64,000 bases of DNA, from assembly GCF_000425625.1 (NCBI RefSeq), contig NZ_AUDU01000018.1:1-64000 (forward strand). The letters are read 5' to 3'. The notes under the pieces were generated by a model. The model made no database searches. It had not been told where the DNA came from and saw only the letters and a list, made by a program, of their open reading frames with translations. Positions 33,614 to 44,356 of the stretch are shown one piece after another (position 1 is the stretch's first letter; every line of letters starts with the position of its first letter). The DNA comes from Stutzerimonas azotifigens DSM 17556. GTDB taxonomy: Bacteria > Pseudomonadota > Gammaproteobacteria > Pseudomonadales > Pseudomonadaceae. Made by a program: the position numbers and the translations under genes.

Positions 33614-35167
33614 ATGAAGCGACAGCCTATTTCCACCGGGTCGGAATGGACCTTCGAACTCATCCGCACCTATGACCGCGAGATCGGCCGCATCGCCGAG
33701 CGCTATGCGCTGGACACCTACCCCAACCAGATCGAGGTGATCACCGCCGAGCAGATGATGGACGCCTACGCTTCCGTCGGCATGCCGCTGGGCTATCACC
33801 ACTGGTCATACGGCAAGCAGTTCCTGCACACCGAGAAGCACTACACGCGTGGGCAGATGGGGCTGGCCTACGAGATCGTGATCAACTCCGATCCCTGCAT
33901 CGCCTACCTCATGGAAGAGAACACCATGACCATGCAGGCGTTGGTGATCGCGCATGCCTGCTACGGCCACAACAGCTTCTTCAAGGGCAACTACCTGTTC
34001 CGTACCTGGACCGACGCCAGTTCGATCATCGACTACCTGGTGTTCGCCAAGCAGTACATCGCCGAGTGCGAGGAACGCCACGGCATCAGCGCGGTGGAGG
34101 ACCTGATCGACTCCTGCCACGCGCTGATGAACTACGGCGTCGATCGCTACAAGCGCCCCTACCCCATCTCCGCCGAAGAAGAGCGCCGGCGGCAGAAGGA
34201 GCGCGAGGAACACATGCAGCGCCAGATCAACGACCTCTGGCGCACCATCCCGCGCAACCAGGACAAGAATTCCGAGCTGGACGACAGCCACCGCTTCCCG
34301 GCCGAGCCGCAGGAGAACATCCTCTACTTCATCGAAAAGCACGCGCCGCTGCTGGAACCCTGGCAGCGCGAGGTGGTGCGCATCGTGCGCAAGATCGCCC
34401 AGTACTTCTACCCGCAGCGCCAGACCCAGGTGATGAACGAGGGCTGGGCGACCTTCTGGCACTACACGTTGCTCAACGACCTCTACGACGAGGGGCTGGT
34501 CACCGACGGCTTCATGTTCGAGTTCCTGCAGTCGCACACCAGCGTGATCTACCAGCCCGGGTTCGACAGCCCCTACTACAGCGGCATCAACCCCTACACG
34601 CTCGGCTTCGCCATGTTCCAGGACATCCGCCGCATGTGCGAGAACCCCACCGAGGAGGACAGGCGCTGGTTCCCGGACATCGCCGGCGGCGACTGGCTGT
34701 CGACGGTCAAGTTCGCCATGAACAACTTCAAGGACGAGAGCTTCATCCTGCAGTTCCTTTCGCCCAAGGTGATCCGCGACCTGAAGCTGTTCAGCATCCT
34801 CGACGACGACCGCAAGGACGAACTGCTCGTCCCGGCGATCCACGACGAGGACGGCTACCGGACCATCCGCGAGCTGCTGGCCGCGCAGTACAACCTCGGC
34901 AACCGCGAGCCGAACATCCAGATCTGGAACGTCGACCGCCGCGGCGACCGCTCGCTGACCCTGCGCCACCAGCAGCATAACCGCAAGCCGCTGGGCGAAT
35001 CGACCGAAGAGGTGCTCAAGCACCTGCACCGCCTGTGGGGCTTCGACGTCCATCTCGAGTCGCTGCAGGACGACCAGATCGTCGCCAGCCACCACATCCC
35101 GCCACGCGGCGACGCCGGGGGCGAAGGCAACTACCCGCGCCTGGACCTCGCCATCCCGCCGATCTGA
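33614..35167 (+). CDS. SpoVR family protein (YcgB)
   Basis: Third gene of the stress cluster. The 517-residue product is a full-length SpoVR-domain protein, including conserved [16 protein letters not shown] and EGWATFWHY segments rich in His/Glu. The name comes from a Bacillus sporulation gene; no sporulation is implied here. A GAGGTGAAG ribosome site overlaps the yeaH stop region. A terminator follows the stop. Confidence 0.94.
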   Translation: MKRQPISTGSEWTFELIRTYDREIGRIAERYALDTYPNQIEVITAEQMMDAYASVGMPLGYHHWSYGKQFLHTEKHYTRGQMGLAYEIVINSDPCIAYLMEENTMTMQALVIAHACYGHNSFFKGNYLFRTWTDASSIIDYLVFAKQYIAECEERHGISAVEDLIDSCHALMNYGVDRYKRPYPISAEEERRRQKEREEHMQRQINDLWRTIPRNQDKNSELDDSHRFPAEPQENILYFIEKHAPLLEPWQREVVRIVRKIAQYFYPQRQTQVMNEGWATFWHYTLLNDLYDEGLVTDGFMFEFLQSHTSVIYQPGFDSPYYSGINPYTLGFAMFQDIRRMCENPTEEDRRWFPDIAGGDWLSTVKFAMNNFKDESFILQFLSPKVIRDLKLFSILDDDRKDELLVPAIHDEDGYRTIRELLAAQYNLGNREPNIQIWNVDRRGDRSLTLRHQQHNRKPLGESTEEVLKHLHRLWGFDVHLESLQDDQIVASHHIPPRGDAGGEGNYPRLDLAIPPI

Positions 35168-35171
35168 CCCA

Positions 35172-35211
35172 CCCCCGCAGACCCTGCGCGCCAGCGGCGT
35201 GCGGGGTTTTT
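35172..35211 (+). terminator. spoVR terminator
   Basis: CCCCCGCA (35172-35179) pairs with TGCGGGG (35200-35206) around a G/C-rich inner loop, and is followed by five T residues (35207-35211). It closes the prkA–yeaH–spoVR unit just before cca. Confidence 0.85.
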
Positions 35212-35241
35212 GCGTATCCTCCCGCGACGGAGGACATCAGC

Positions 35242-36405
35242 ATGAAGATCTACACAGTCGGCGGCGCGGTGCGCGACCGTCTGCTCGGCCGCGAGGTGAC
35301 CGAGGTCGACCACGTGGTGGTCGGCGCCACCGCCGAAGACATGCTCGCCCGGGGTTTCCGCCCGGTCGGCGCCGACTTCCCGGTCTTCCTGCATCCGCAG
35401 ACCGGCGAGGAGTACGCCCTGGCGCGCACCGAACGCAAGAGCGGGCGCGGCTACGGCGGCTTCACCTTCTACGCCAGCCCGGACGTCACCCTGGAAGACG
35501 ATCTCGTCCGCCGCGACCTGACCATCAACGCCATGGCCGAGGACGACGACGGCCAGGTGATCGACCCCTACGGCGGCCGCGCCGACCTGGCCGCGCGCGT
35601 GCTCCGCCATGTCTCGCCGGCCTTCGCCGAAGACCCGCTGCGGGTGCTGCGGGTCGCCCGTTTCGCCGCCCGCTACGCCGACTCGGGCTTTCGCATCGCC
35701 GAGGAAACCCTGGCGCTGATGCGCCAGCTGGCCGAATCCGGCGAACTGAAGGACCTGACGCCGGAACGCGCCTGGAAAGAGATCTCGCGCGCCTTGATGG
35801 AGCCGCGCCCCGACGTCTTCGTCCAGGCCCTGCGCGACTGCGGCGCGCTGGCCGAACTCTTCCCCGAACTCGAGCGCCTGTTCCAGGCGCGGCCCGAGGC
35901 CGCCGGGCCGCGCCTCGAAGTGCTGCGCCAGTGCGCCGGGCACGCGCAGCCGCTGCCGGTCCGCTGGGCCTGCCTGCTGCTCGATCTGGGAACGGACGAG
36001 ACCTGCGCCTCGATCACGGCGGTCAACCAGCGCTGCAAGCCACCACGCGAGTGCCAGGAACTGGCCGTGCTGGCCGGCGAGCACCACGCCGAGGGGCACC
36101 GCGCTCCGGAGCTGCCGCCCGCGGACCTGCAGGCGCTGCTGCAGCATTTCGACGTCTACCGGCGCCCCGAGCGCTTCGAGCAGTTCATCGCCGTGTGCGA
36201 GATGGACGCCCTGGGTCGGCAGGACGCCAAACCGCGCACCTATCCCCAGGCCGACTACCTGCGCGGCGCCGCCCAGGCCGTACGCGCCGTGCAGGTCCAG
36301 CCGCTGCTGGAGGCCGGCCACCGCGGCGCGGAGCTCGGCGAGGCGCTCAAGCACGCTCGCCTGGCGGCGCTGGAAACCTACAAGGCGAACCGGGCGACCA
36401 GCTAG
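35242..36405 (+). CDS. cca: CCA-adding tRNA nucleotidyltransferase with eroded HD domain
   Basis: Adds or repairs the 3' CCA of tRNAs. The 387-residue product has the nucleotidyltransferase head (VGGAVRD, residues 5-11), the [10 protein letters not shown] motif and the [16 protein letters not shown] segment. Class II Cca of E. coli has a C-terminal HD phosphohydrolase domain. Here the corresponding region reads [14 protein letters not shown] where HDLGKG would be expected, and no HD pair is visible, so the phosphatase activity is probably lost. It converges on folK, and the two stop codons share a CTAG. Confidence 0.93.
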   Translation: MKIYTVGGAVRDRLLGREVTEVDHVVVGATAEDMLARGFRPVGADFPVFLHPQTGEEYALARTERKSGRGYGGFTFYASPDVTLEDDLVRRDLTINAMAEDDDGQVIDPYGGRADLAARVLRHVSPAFAEDPLRVLRVARFAARYADSGFRIAEETLALMRQLAESGELKDLTPERAWKEISRALMEPRPDVFVQALRDCGALAELFPELERLFQARPEAAGPRLEVLRQCAGHAQPLPVRWACLLLDLGTDETCASITAVNQRCKPPRECQELAVLAGEHHAEGHRAPELPPADLQALLQHFDVYRRPERFEQFIAVCEMDALGRQDAKPRTYPQADYLRGAAQAVRAVQVQPLLEAGHRGAELGEALKHARLAALETYKANRATS

Positions 36406-36929
36406 CCGCGGCCGTCCTCGAGCAGCGCCGCCGGCGTGAGCGCCTGCCCGCGCCACTCGAAGGGCACCGGCCACAACTCCTGGTCGATCCGGGCCTCGCG
36501 CCAGAGTTCGGCGAAGGATTGGCCCACGCCCGGATGCAGTCGCTGCGGGACGACCAGCGACAGCGGCCTGAGTACGAAGGCGTTGCGCAGGATTTCCGGG
36601 CGCGGCAGCACCAGGCCGTTGAACACACCGACCTGGTCGCCGTAGAGCAGCACGTCGATGTCCAGCGGCAGCCCCTTGCGCTCGGGCGCGTAGCGGCCAT
36701 TGTCGGCCTCGATGAACTTGAGCTTGCGGTCCAGTTCCAGCAGGGGCAGCGAGGTCGTCCCGGCCACCACCAGGTTGTAGAAGTTGCCGCTGCGAAGGCC
36801 CACCGCCAGGCTCTCGAACACCGGCGAGCAGCGCATGTCGGCGAGCACCTCGGCCAGGGCCTCGAGCCCGGCCGTGAGGTGCCGCTCGCGTTCGATGTTG
36901 CTGCCCAGGCCGAGCAAGACCGGCGTCAT
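36402..36929 (-). CDS. folK: 2-amino-4-hydroxy-6-hydroxymethyldihydropteridine pyrophosphokinase
   Basis: Folate-pathway kinase that pyrophosphorylates 6-hydroxymethyl-dihydropterin. The 175-residue product has [10 protein letters not shown] at the N-terminus and the [11 protein letters not shown] metal motif near residue 92. Its ATG overlaps the folB stop by four bases, so two consecutive folate steps are coupled. Its TAG stop is the reverse complement of the cca stop on the shared CTAG. Confidence 0.95.
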   Translation of the reverse strand: MTPVLLGLGSNIERERHLTAGLEALAEVLADMRCSPVFESLAVGLRSGNFYNLVVAGTTSLPLLELDRKLKFIEADNGRYAPERKGLPLDIDVLLYGDQVGVFNGLVLPRPEILRNAFVLRPLSLVVPQRLHPGVGQSFAELWREARIDQELWPVPFEWRGQALTPAALLEDGRG

Positions 36930-37279
36930 GAACGGGACCGCTCGATCTCGACACCCATGCCGCGGGCGCGTGGATTCACCCCCGGCTTGGTCACCCGCAG
37001 GCGCATCCAGGCGATGCCGAATTCCTCCATCAGGTGCGCGGCGAGACGCTCGGCGAAGGTTTCCACCAGCTCGAAACGGGCCGCTTCGGCGAAGCCGTCG
37101 ATGGCGGCGGCGACCTTGGCGTAGTCCAGCGCCTTGTCCAGCTCGTCGCGCTCGGCCGCCGGACGAATGTCCCAGCCGAAGGTCAGATCCAGACGCAGGC
37201 ACTGCCGGATACCGCGCTCCCAGTCATAGGCGCCGATGACGGTATCGACCTCCAGCCCTTCGATGAACACCTTATCCAC
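36926..37279 (-). CDS. folB: Dihydroneopterin aldolase
   Basis: Tunnelling-fold enzyme that cleaves dihydroneopterin. The 117-residue product has the family motifs [15 protein letters not shown] at residues 8-22 and the substrate-anchoring glutamate in [10 protein letters not shown] near residue 74. It is first of the folB–folK pair and divergent from plsY. Confidence 0.94.
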   Translation of the reverse strand: MDKVFIEGLEVDTVIGAYDWERGIRQCLRLDLTFGWDIRPAAERDELDKALDYAKVAAAIDGFAEAARFELVETFAERLAAHLMEEFGIAWMRLRVTKPGVNPRARGMGVEIERSRS

Positions 37280-37341
37280 GCTACATTCTCCACACGGCTC
37301 GTCAGGCAGGACGCGTCGTTAGACCGGGAGCCCACGCCTCG

Positions 37342-37920
37342 ATGCATTCTACGTTCTGGCTGCTGTTACTGCTCGCCTACCTGCTCGGCTCGTTGTCCTT
37401 CGCCATTCTGCTCAGCCGGCTGGCCGGTCTCGACGACCCGCGCGGGGCCGGCTCCGGCAATCCCGGCGCCACCAACATGCTGCGCGTGGCCGGCCGGCGG
37501 CTGGCCATCGCCACGCTGCTGGGCGACCTGTGCAAGGGGCTGCTGCCGGTGCTGGCGGCCGCCTCGCTGGGTTTGCCGCTGCAGCAGCAGGCCTGGGTCG
37601 GCGTCGCCGCGGTGCTCGGGCACCTGTACCCGCTGTATTTCCGCTTCCATGGCGGCAAGGGCGTCGCCACCGCCGCCGGCGCGCTGCTCGGCCTCTACCC
37701 CGCGGCCGCGCTGCTGGCGATCGTCAGCTGGGGCCTGATACTGGCCCTGACGCGCACCAGCTCGCTCGCCGCCCTGATCACCCTGCCGCTGTGCCTGCCG
37801 TTGCTGGCCTGGCAGCGCACGGACGCCCTGCTGCCGATCAGCCTGCTGGCCAGCCTGATCGTCTGGCGCCACCGCAGCAATCTGCGCGATCTGTTCGCGG
37901 GGCGGGAAAGGCATTTCTGA
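37342..37920 (+). CDS. plsY: Acyl-phosphate:glycerol-3-phosphate acyltransferase PlsY
   Basis: Inner-membrane enzyme that makes lysophosphatidate from acyl phosphate. The 192-residue product has about five transmembrane helices and the three family motifs [22 protein letters not shown] and a late glycine-containing loop with WRHRSN. GGGAG lies 11 bases upstream of the ATG. It converges on tsaD across a 63-base gap that begins with two GCGGCAG units. Confidence 0.95.
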   Translation: MHSTFWLLLLLAYLLGSLSFAILLSRLAGLDDPRGAGSGNPGATNMLRVAGRRLAIATLLGDLCKGLLPVLAAASLGLPLQQQAWVGVAAVLGHLYPLYFRFHGGKGVATAAGALLGLYPAAALLAIVSWGLILALTRTSSLAALITLPLCLPLLAWQRTDALLPISLLASLIVWRHRSNLRDLFAGRERHF

Positions 37921-37983
37921 GCGGCAGGCGGCAGGCGAGGATGGCAAGACCGGGCGCCAATGAGCGTCCCGCATCCGCGCCGG

Positions 37984-39009
37984 CTAGATCGCTGGCAGCG
38001 TTTCCATCGCCCAGCGCGGCTGGACCTGGATTGCCGGGCCGTCGTGCTGGCCGGCCAGCAGGCGCTGGCAGCCGGCGTAGGCGATCATCGCGCCGTTGTC
38101 GGTACAGAACCGCGGGCGGGCGTAGAACACCTCGCCCTTGAGCTCGCCGAGCATCTTCTCCAGCGAGGTCCTCAGCGCCTGGTTGGCGCTCACGCCGCCG
38201 GCGATCACCAACTGCTTCAGGTGCGTCTGCTTGAGCGCGCGCCGGCACTTGATGGTGAGGGTCTCGACCACCGCCTGCTGGAATGCCAGAGCGATGTCGC
38301 AACGAGTCTGCTCGCCGTCGTCGCCGGCCGCCACGCACTGCTGCCAGGTATTGAGGGCGAAGGTCTTCAGCCCGCTGAAGCTGAAATCCAGGCCCGGCCG
38401 GTCGGTCATCGGCCGCGGGAAGGTGAAGCGCCCGGGGGTGCCCTGCAGCGCCAGCCGGGCGATCTCCGGCCCGCCGGGATAGCCCAGGCCGAGCAGCTTG
38501 GCGGTCTTGTCGAAGGCCTCGCCGGCGGCGTCGTCCACCGACTCGCCGAGCAGGCGGTAACGGCCGATGCCCTGCACCTCGACCAGCTGGGTGTGCCCGC
38601 CGGAGACCAGCAGGGCGACGAAGGGGAACGCAGGTGGCCGCTCCTCGAGCATGGGCGCGAGCAGGTGGCCTTCCATGTGATGCACGCCGACCGCCGGCAC
38701 GCCCCAGGCCAGCGCCAGCGCCTGCGCGCAGGACGCGCCGACCAGCAGCGCGCCGACCAGCCCGGGGCCGGCGGTGTAGGCCACCGCGTCGATCGCGCGC
38801 GCCTCGACGCCGGCTTCCGCGAGCACCTGGCGGATCAGCGGCAGCATGCGCTTGACGTGGTCGCGCGAGGCCAGTTCCGGCACCACGCCGCCGTAGACGC
38901 GGTGCAGGTCGATCTGGCTGAACAGGGCGTCGGCGAGCAGGCCGCGCTCGCTGTCGTACAAGGCGACTCCGGTTTCGTCGCAGGAAGTTTCCAGCCCCAG
39001 AACCCGCAT
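37984..39009 (-). CDS. tsaD: tRNA N6-threonylcarbamoyladenosine transferase TsaD
   Basis: Transfers threonylcarbamoyl to A37 of ANN-decoding tRNAs, with TsaB/TsaE. The 341-residue ASKHA-fold product starts [14 protein letters not shown] and has the iron-ligand motif HHMEGH (near 110-115) and [11 protein letters not shown] chose ATG 39009, which gives the standard N-terminus, not the ATG 17 codons upstream. It is divergent from rpsU. Confidence 0.97.
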   Translation of the reverse strand: MRVLGLETSCDETGVALYDSERGLLADALFSQIDLHRVYGGVVPELASRDHVKRMLPLIRQVLAEAGVEARAIDAVAYTAGPGLVGALLVGASCAQALALAWGVPAVGVHHMEGHLLAPMLEERPPAFPFVALLVSGGHTQLVEVQGIGRYRLLGESVDDAAGEAFDKTAKLLGLGYPGGPEIARLALQGTPGRFTFPRPMTDRPGLDFSFSGLKTFALNTWQQCVAAGDDGEQTRCDIALAFQQAVVETLTIKCRRALKQTHLKQLVIAGGVSANQALRTSLEKMLGELKGEVFYARPRFCTDNGAMIAYAGCQRLLAGQHDGPAIQVQPRWAMETLPAI

Positions 39010-39098
39010 CGGACCTGACCTCGCCCAGTGAAAAATGAAGCGGCGAATATTAAAGGCCACGACCGCACGCCGGCCAGCGGTTTTCGATCGGAGGGGCT

Positions 39099-39127
39099 TT
39101 GCATTCGGGACCGGGAGGGGTTAACAT
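39099..39127 (+). promoter_or_regulatory. Probable rpsU promoter
   Basis: TTGCAT (39099-39104), 17-bp spacer and TAACAT (39122-39127). It would give a leader of about 77 bases before rpsU. It is the best sigma-70 match in the 201-base divergent gap with tsaD. Confidence 0.55.
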
Positions 39128-39210
39128 CCGCAACCCTTAAAAACCAGCGTGCTTGCGAGTTATCTGCCGAAGCGCGTTGCCACCGGTAATCAAGTGAAGG
39201 TACGTCCTGG

Positions 39211-39426
39211 ATGCCCGCTGTCAAAGTTAAAGAGAATGAACCCTTCGACGTAGCCCTGCGTCGCTTCAAGCGCTCCTGCGAAAAGGCCGGCGTCCTGGCC
39301 GAAGTCCGTTCGCGCGAGTTCTACGAGAAGCCGACCGCCGAGCGCAAGCGCAAAGCCGCTGCCGCCGTGAAGCGCCACGCGAAGAAGGTTCAGCGCGAGC
39401 AGCGCCGCAGCGTTCGCCTGTACTGA
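39211..39426 (+). CDS. rpsU: 30S ribosomal protein S21
   Basis: The 71-residue, strongly basic protein of the 30S platform ([20 protein letters not shown] at residues 2-21; basic C-terminus ending RRSVRLY). It is first gene of the macromolecular-synthesis operon rpsU–dnaG–rpoD. A terminator follows it, which should make S21 mRNA more abundant than the downstream genes. Confidence 0.97.
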   Translation: MPAVKVKENEPFDVALRRFKRSCEKAGVLAEVRSREFYEKPTAERKRKAAAAVKRHAKKVQREQRRSVRLY

Positions 39427-39452
39427 TCCAGGACCGCTGACGTCCGCACCAG

Positions 39453-39473
39453 GCCCGGCAATCGCCGGGCTTT
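39453..39473 (+). terminator. Terminator between rpsU and dnaG
   Basis: GCCCGGC (39453-39459), AATC loop and GCCGGGC (39464-39470), then TTT. It is 26 bases after the rpsU stop. Partial read-through here is the known feature of this operon in enterics. Confidence 0.8.
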
Positions 39474-39632
39474 GCCGTTTGTGCGCTCGTCAGGCCGACG
39501 TCGCCAGCGACCGCTCGACACCTGGCAACCGGCTACGCTCGCGAGCCGATACACTGCCCGCATTCGCGTCGCCCCGGCGACAGCCTGGAAGGCCCGTCCT
39601 TCCAGCCCCGAATCCCTGAGCGCATCCTGTCC

Positions 39633-41594
39633 ATGGCCGGCCTGATCCCGCAATCCTTCATCGATGACCTGCTCAACCGCACCGACATCGTCGAGGTGGT
39701 GAGTTCGCGCATCCAGCTGAAGAAGGCCGGCAAGAACTACACCGCGCGCTGCCCCTTCCACAACGAGAAGACGCCGTCCTTCAGCGTCAGCCCGGACAAG
39801 CAGTTCTACTACTGCTTCGGCTGCGGCGCCGGCGGCAACGCGCTCGGCTTCGTCATGGACCACGACCACCTGGACTTTCCCCAGGCGGTCGAGGACCTGG
39901 CCAGGCGCGCCGGCATGGAAGTGCCGCGCGAGGAGCGCGGCGGACGCAGCAAGCCGCGCCAGCCGACCGACTCGCCACTCTACCCCCTGCTGGCCGCGGC
40001 CGCCGACTACTACCGCCAGGCCCTGAAAGGCCACCCCAGCCGCAAGGCCGCGGTGGAATACCTGAAAGGTCGCGGCCTGACCGGCGTGATCGCCCGCGAC
40101 TTCGGCCTCGGCTTCGCCCCGCCGGGCTGGGACAACCTGCTCAAGCACCTGGGCGGCGATGCCCTGCAGCAGAAGGCGCTGATCGACGCCGGGCTGCTGA
40201 TCGAGAACGCCGACTCCGGCAAGCGCTACGACCGCTTCCGCGACCGCGTGATGTTCCCGATCCGCGACAGCCGCGGGCGGGTCATCGCCTTCGGCGGCCG
40301 GGTGCTCGGCGACGACAAGCCGAAGTACCTGAACTCTCCGGAAACGCCGGTGTTCCACAAGGGCCAGGAGCTCTACGGCCTCTACGAGGCACGCCAGGCC
40401 AACCGCGACCTCGACGAGATCCTCGTGGTCGAAGGCTACATGGACGTCATCGCCCTGGCCCAGTCCGGCTTGCGCAATGCGGTGGCGACCCTCGGCACGG
40501 CGACCAGCGAGGAACACCTCAAGCGGCTGTTCCGCCTGGTGCCGAGCGTGGTGTTCTGCTTCGACGGCGACAATGCCGGGCGCAAGGCCGCCTGGCGGGC
40601 GCTGGAGGCGACCCTGCCGAACCTGCAGGACGGCCGCCGCGCGCGCTTCCTGTTCCTGCCCGAAGGCGAGGACCCGGACACCCTGGTACGCGCCGAAGGC
40701 GTGGACGCTTTCCGCGCTCGCCTGCAGCAACAGGCCCAGCCGCTGGCCGACTACTTCTTCCAGCAGCTGAGCGACGAGGCCGACCCGCGCTCGCTGGAAG
40801 GCAAGGCGCACCTGGCGACCCTGGCCGCGCCGCTGATCGAGAAGATCCCCGGCACCAACCTGCGCACCCTGATGCGCCAGCGGCTGATGGAACTCACCGG
40901 GCTCAACCAGCAGGCCCTGCAGAGCATGAGCCACGAGCCGGCGCCGGCCGCGGCGAGCCACGACGATAGCGGCTACAGTGGTTACTACGATGCACTGCCG
41001 GCCTACGACGACGCCCCGGCTTACGAGCCGGCCGAGCCGACTGCGCGTCACGAGCACCAGGGCGAACGGAAATGGCAGAAGCGCAAGCAGGGCGAGTGGC
41101 GCAAGGGCGAGCGCAAATCCGGCGGCGACCAGGCCCCGCGCGGCCCGCGCACGCCGGCCACGGTGGAGCCACCGGCACTGACCACCCTGCGCACGCTGCT
41201 GCACCACCCCGAGCTGGCGCAGAAAGTCGAGGATGCCGCCCAGTTCGCCGAGGAGGAGGACACTTATGTACAGCTACTGATCGCCCTGCTCGGCACGCTG
41301 CAGAAGAATCCCAAGCTGCGCACGCTGCAATTGCTGGCGCGCTGGCATGGAACCGACCAGGGACGCCTGCTGCGCGCACTGGCCGCAAAAGAATGGCTGA
41401 TCTCGGCCGACAACCTTGAACAGCAGTTTTTCGACACCATAACTAGCCTTGCCGCCCGCCAGCGCGAACGCAGCCTCGAACGGCTGCTGCGCAAAGCACG
41501 CCAGGGCGACTTGAGCGCAGAGGAAAAAGACCAACTGCGCCGGCTGCTCAGCCGTGACGTCTCATCTGCTGCACCGACCTCAACTGGCGCGTGA
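39633..41594 (+). CDS. dnaG: DNA primase
   Basis: Synthesises RNA primers at replication forks and binds DnaB. The 653-residue product has an N-terminal zinc-binding domain (C40, H43, C61, C64), a central TOPRIM catalytic core (EGYMDV, DGDNAGRKA) and a C-terminal DnaB-interaction domain (about 510-653). A low-complexity, charged linker (about 430-505, rich in Tyr/Asp then Lys/Arg/Gly) separates the core from the C-terminus. Confidence 0.97.
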   Translation: MAGLIPQSFIDDLLNRTDIVEVVSSRIQLKKAGKNYTARCPFHNEKTPSFSVSPDKQFYYCFGCGAGGNALGFVMDHDHLDFPQAVEDLARRAGMEVPREERGGRSKPRQPTDSPLYPLLAAAADYYRQALKGHPSRKAAVEYLKGRGLTGVIARDFGLGFAPPGWDNLLKHLGGDALQQKALIDAGLLIENADSGKRYDRFRDRVMFPIRDSRGRVIAFGGRVLGDDKPKYLNSPETPVFHKGQELYGLYEARQANRDLDEILVVEGYMDVIALAQSGLRNAVATLGTATSEEHLKRLFRLVPSVVFCFDGDNAGRKAAWRALEATLPNLQDGRRARFLFLPEGEDPDTLVRAEGVDAFRARLQQQAQPLADYFFQQLSDEADPRSLEGKAHLATLAAPLIEKIPGTNLRTLMRQRLMELTGLNQQALQSMSHEPAPAAASHDDSGYSGYYDALPAYDDAPAYEPAEPTARHEHQGERKWQKRKQGEWRKGERKSGGDQAPRGPRTPATVEPPALTTLRTLLHHPELAQKVEDAAQFAEEEDTYVQLLIALLGTLQKNPKLRTLQLLARWHGTDQGRLLRALAAKEWLISADNLEQQFFDTITSLAARQRERSLERLLRKARQGDLSAEEKDQLRRLLSRDVSSAAPTSTGA

Positions 41595-41602
41595 GGTCCT
41601 CC

Positions 41603-41620
41603 CTGAGCTATAATGCTCAG
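41603..41620 (+). promoter_or_regulatory. TATAAT inside an inverted repeat ahead of rpoD
   Basis: CTGAGC-TATAAT-GCTCAG is a perfect 6-bp inverted repeat flanking a consensus -10 hexamer (41609-41614), followed by CTTGTTTT. It could be an internal rpoD promoter without a good -35, or an RNA hairpin used for processing or termination between dnaG and rpoD. The 68-base gap contains nothing else notable. Confidence 0.4.
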
Positions 41621-41662
41621 CTTGTTTTCAGCCCGCCAGAACCTTCAGTTGGATAGGGTTAT

Positions 41663-43519
<1,857 letters not shown>

Positions 43520-43527
43520 CACCGAGA

Positions 43528-43549
43528 CCCCCGGCTTGCCGGGGGTTTT
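43528..43549 (+). terminator. rpoD terminator
   Basis: Perfect 7-bp stem CCCCCGG (43528-43534) and CCGGGGG (43539-43545) with a CTTG loop, then TTTT. It lies nine bases after the rpoD stop and closes the macromolecular-synthesis operon. Confidence 0.95.
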
Positions 43550-43559
43550 GCTTTGCGCC

Positions 43560-43598
43560 TGCCGGCCGGCAAGCGCACGACCCTATACTGCCGGCAGT
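43560..43598 (+). promoter_or_regulatory. Promoter region of the CooA-like gene with two linked palindromes
   Basis: A -10-like CTATACT (43583-43589) lies 18 bases before the likely start codon; no good -35 is visible. It is flanked by two perfect 12-bp palindromes that share TGCCGGCA bases: TGCCGGCCGGCA (43560-43571) and ACTGCCGGCAGT (43587-43598). The second overlaps the -10, so a bound protein would repress. The -10 resembles RpoS promoters. Confidence 0.4.
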
Positions 43599-43606
43599 GC
43601 CCTTCG

Positions 43607-44281
43607 ATGGATGCCGCCATGCACGGACCCGACGCCAGGAACCTGCTCGACAGCCTGGACGCCCTGACCCAGGCGGCCCTGCTGCAAGGCTTCCACCGCC
43701 GCCAGGTGGTAGAGGGCGAGCTGCTGGGCAGCCCGAACGGCAAGCGCGACAGCGTGTTCATCGTGCACGGCGGGCGCATCCGCGTGTTTCTCGCCTTCGA
43801 GGACAAGGAATACACCCTCGCCTTTCTCGAAGCCGGCGGCATCTACAGCACCCACAGCCGCGCCTACGTCCAGGCCGTGCGCGCGAGCGAGGTATTGATG
43901 GGCGACACCTCGCAGATGGCCGCCACCCTCCGCTCGCTGCCGAGCGCCGCGCCGGCGATCATCCGCGTACTCGGCAGCACCCTCGACAACTGCATGCGCA
44001 TCATCGAGGACCTGGCCTTCCGCGACGTCGAGGGCCGCCTGGCACGCTTCCTCGACGGCATGCTGGTGCGCAAGGGCCGGCCTCATCGGCACGGCCTGCG
44101 CCTGACACTGGAGCTCAATACCGAAGACATCGCCCGGCTGCTCGGCACCAGCCGCCAGACCGTCTCCTCCCTGCTCAACCGCATGGCCCGTGAAGGCATC
44201 CTCAGCCGGCCCGGCCGCGGCGTCTTCGACATCCATGACGTCGAACGCCTGCGTGCCCGCAGCCAGGTGTCCGCTGGCTGA
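43607..44281 (+). CDS. CooA-like Crp/Fnr family transcriptional regulator (putative heme/CO sensor)
   Basis: The 224-residue product aligns without large gaps to my recollection of Rhodospirillum rubrum CooA, the heme-based CO sensor. Residues about 48-90 match the CooA effector domain, and H83 in [10 protein letters not shown] stands at CooA His77, the ferrous-heme ligand; Cys75 is replaced by Ser. The long dimerisation helix segment ([14 protein letters not shown]) and DNA-binding segment ([16 protein letters not shown]) also match. It lacks FNR-type N-terminal cysteines and the cAMP cassette of Vfr. The start may instead be ATG 43619. No CO dehydrogenase genes are in the window. It is followed by a small Cys-rich gene with a matching operator. 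Confidence 0.72.
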   Translation: MDAAMHGPDARNLLDSLDALTQAALLQGFHRRQVVEGELLGSPNGKRDSVFIVHGGRIRVFLAFEDKEYTLAFLEAGGIYSTHSRAYVQAVRASEVLMGDTSQMAATLRSLPSAAPAIIRVLGSTLDNCMRIIEDLAFRDVEGRLARFLDGMLVRKGRPHRHGLRLTLELNTEDIARLLGTSRQTVSSLLNRMAREGILSRPGRGVFDIHDVERLRARSQVSAG

Positions 44282-44283
44282 CA
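44268..44283 (+). promoter_or_regulatory. Putative CooA-type operator
   Basis: TGTCC-N6-TGACA, a palindrome with the spacing and half-site (TGTC/GACA) of the known CooA sites (TGTCA-N6-CGACA). It overlaps the last codons of the CooA-like gene. Its centre (44275.5) is exactly 41.5 bases before the start predicted from the -10 element TAGCAT at 44305-44310, which is the class II activator position. Confidence 0.5.
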
Positions 44284-44304
44284 GACAGCCCCCGACTGCG
44301 TTCC

Positions 44305-44310
44305 TAGCAT
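44305..44310 (+). promoter_or_regulatory. Putative activator-dependent -10 element
   Basis: TAGCAT, with no recognisable -35 at the proper distance, as expected when an activator occupies that region. The predicted start is about 44317, giving a 40-base leader with Shine-Dalgarno GGAGGA before the small Cys-rich ORF. Confidence 0.4.
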
Positions 44311-44356
44311 GGGCGTTTCAGACAGCCACCCTCACTGGCCTGCCGGAGGACCACTC

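Noticed and set aside
33614-35167. SpoVR homologue taken as evidence of sporulation
   Set aside because: SpoVR/YcgB is widespread in non-sporulating proteobacteria together with PrkA and YeaH.
35199-37124. A 641-codon plus-strand frame over cca, folK and folB
   Set aside because: Out of frame with cca and antisense to folK/folB; Arg/Gly-rich noise.
43607-44281. Identification as FNR/ANR or DNR
   Set aside because: It lacks the N-terminal cysteine cluster of FNR/ANR, and the sequence differs from my recollection of P. aeruginosa DNR; the effector domain and heme histidine fit CooA better.
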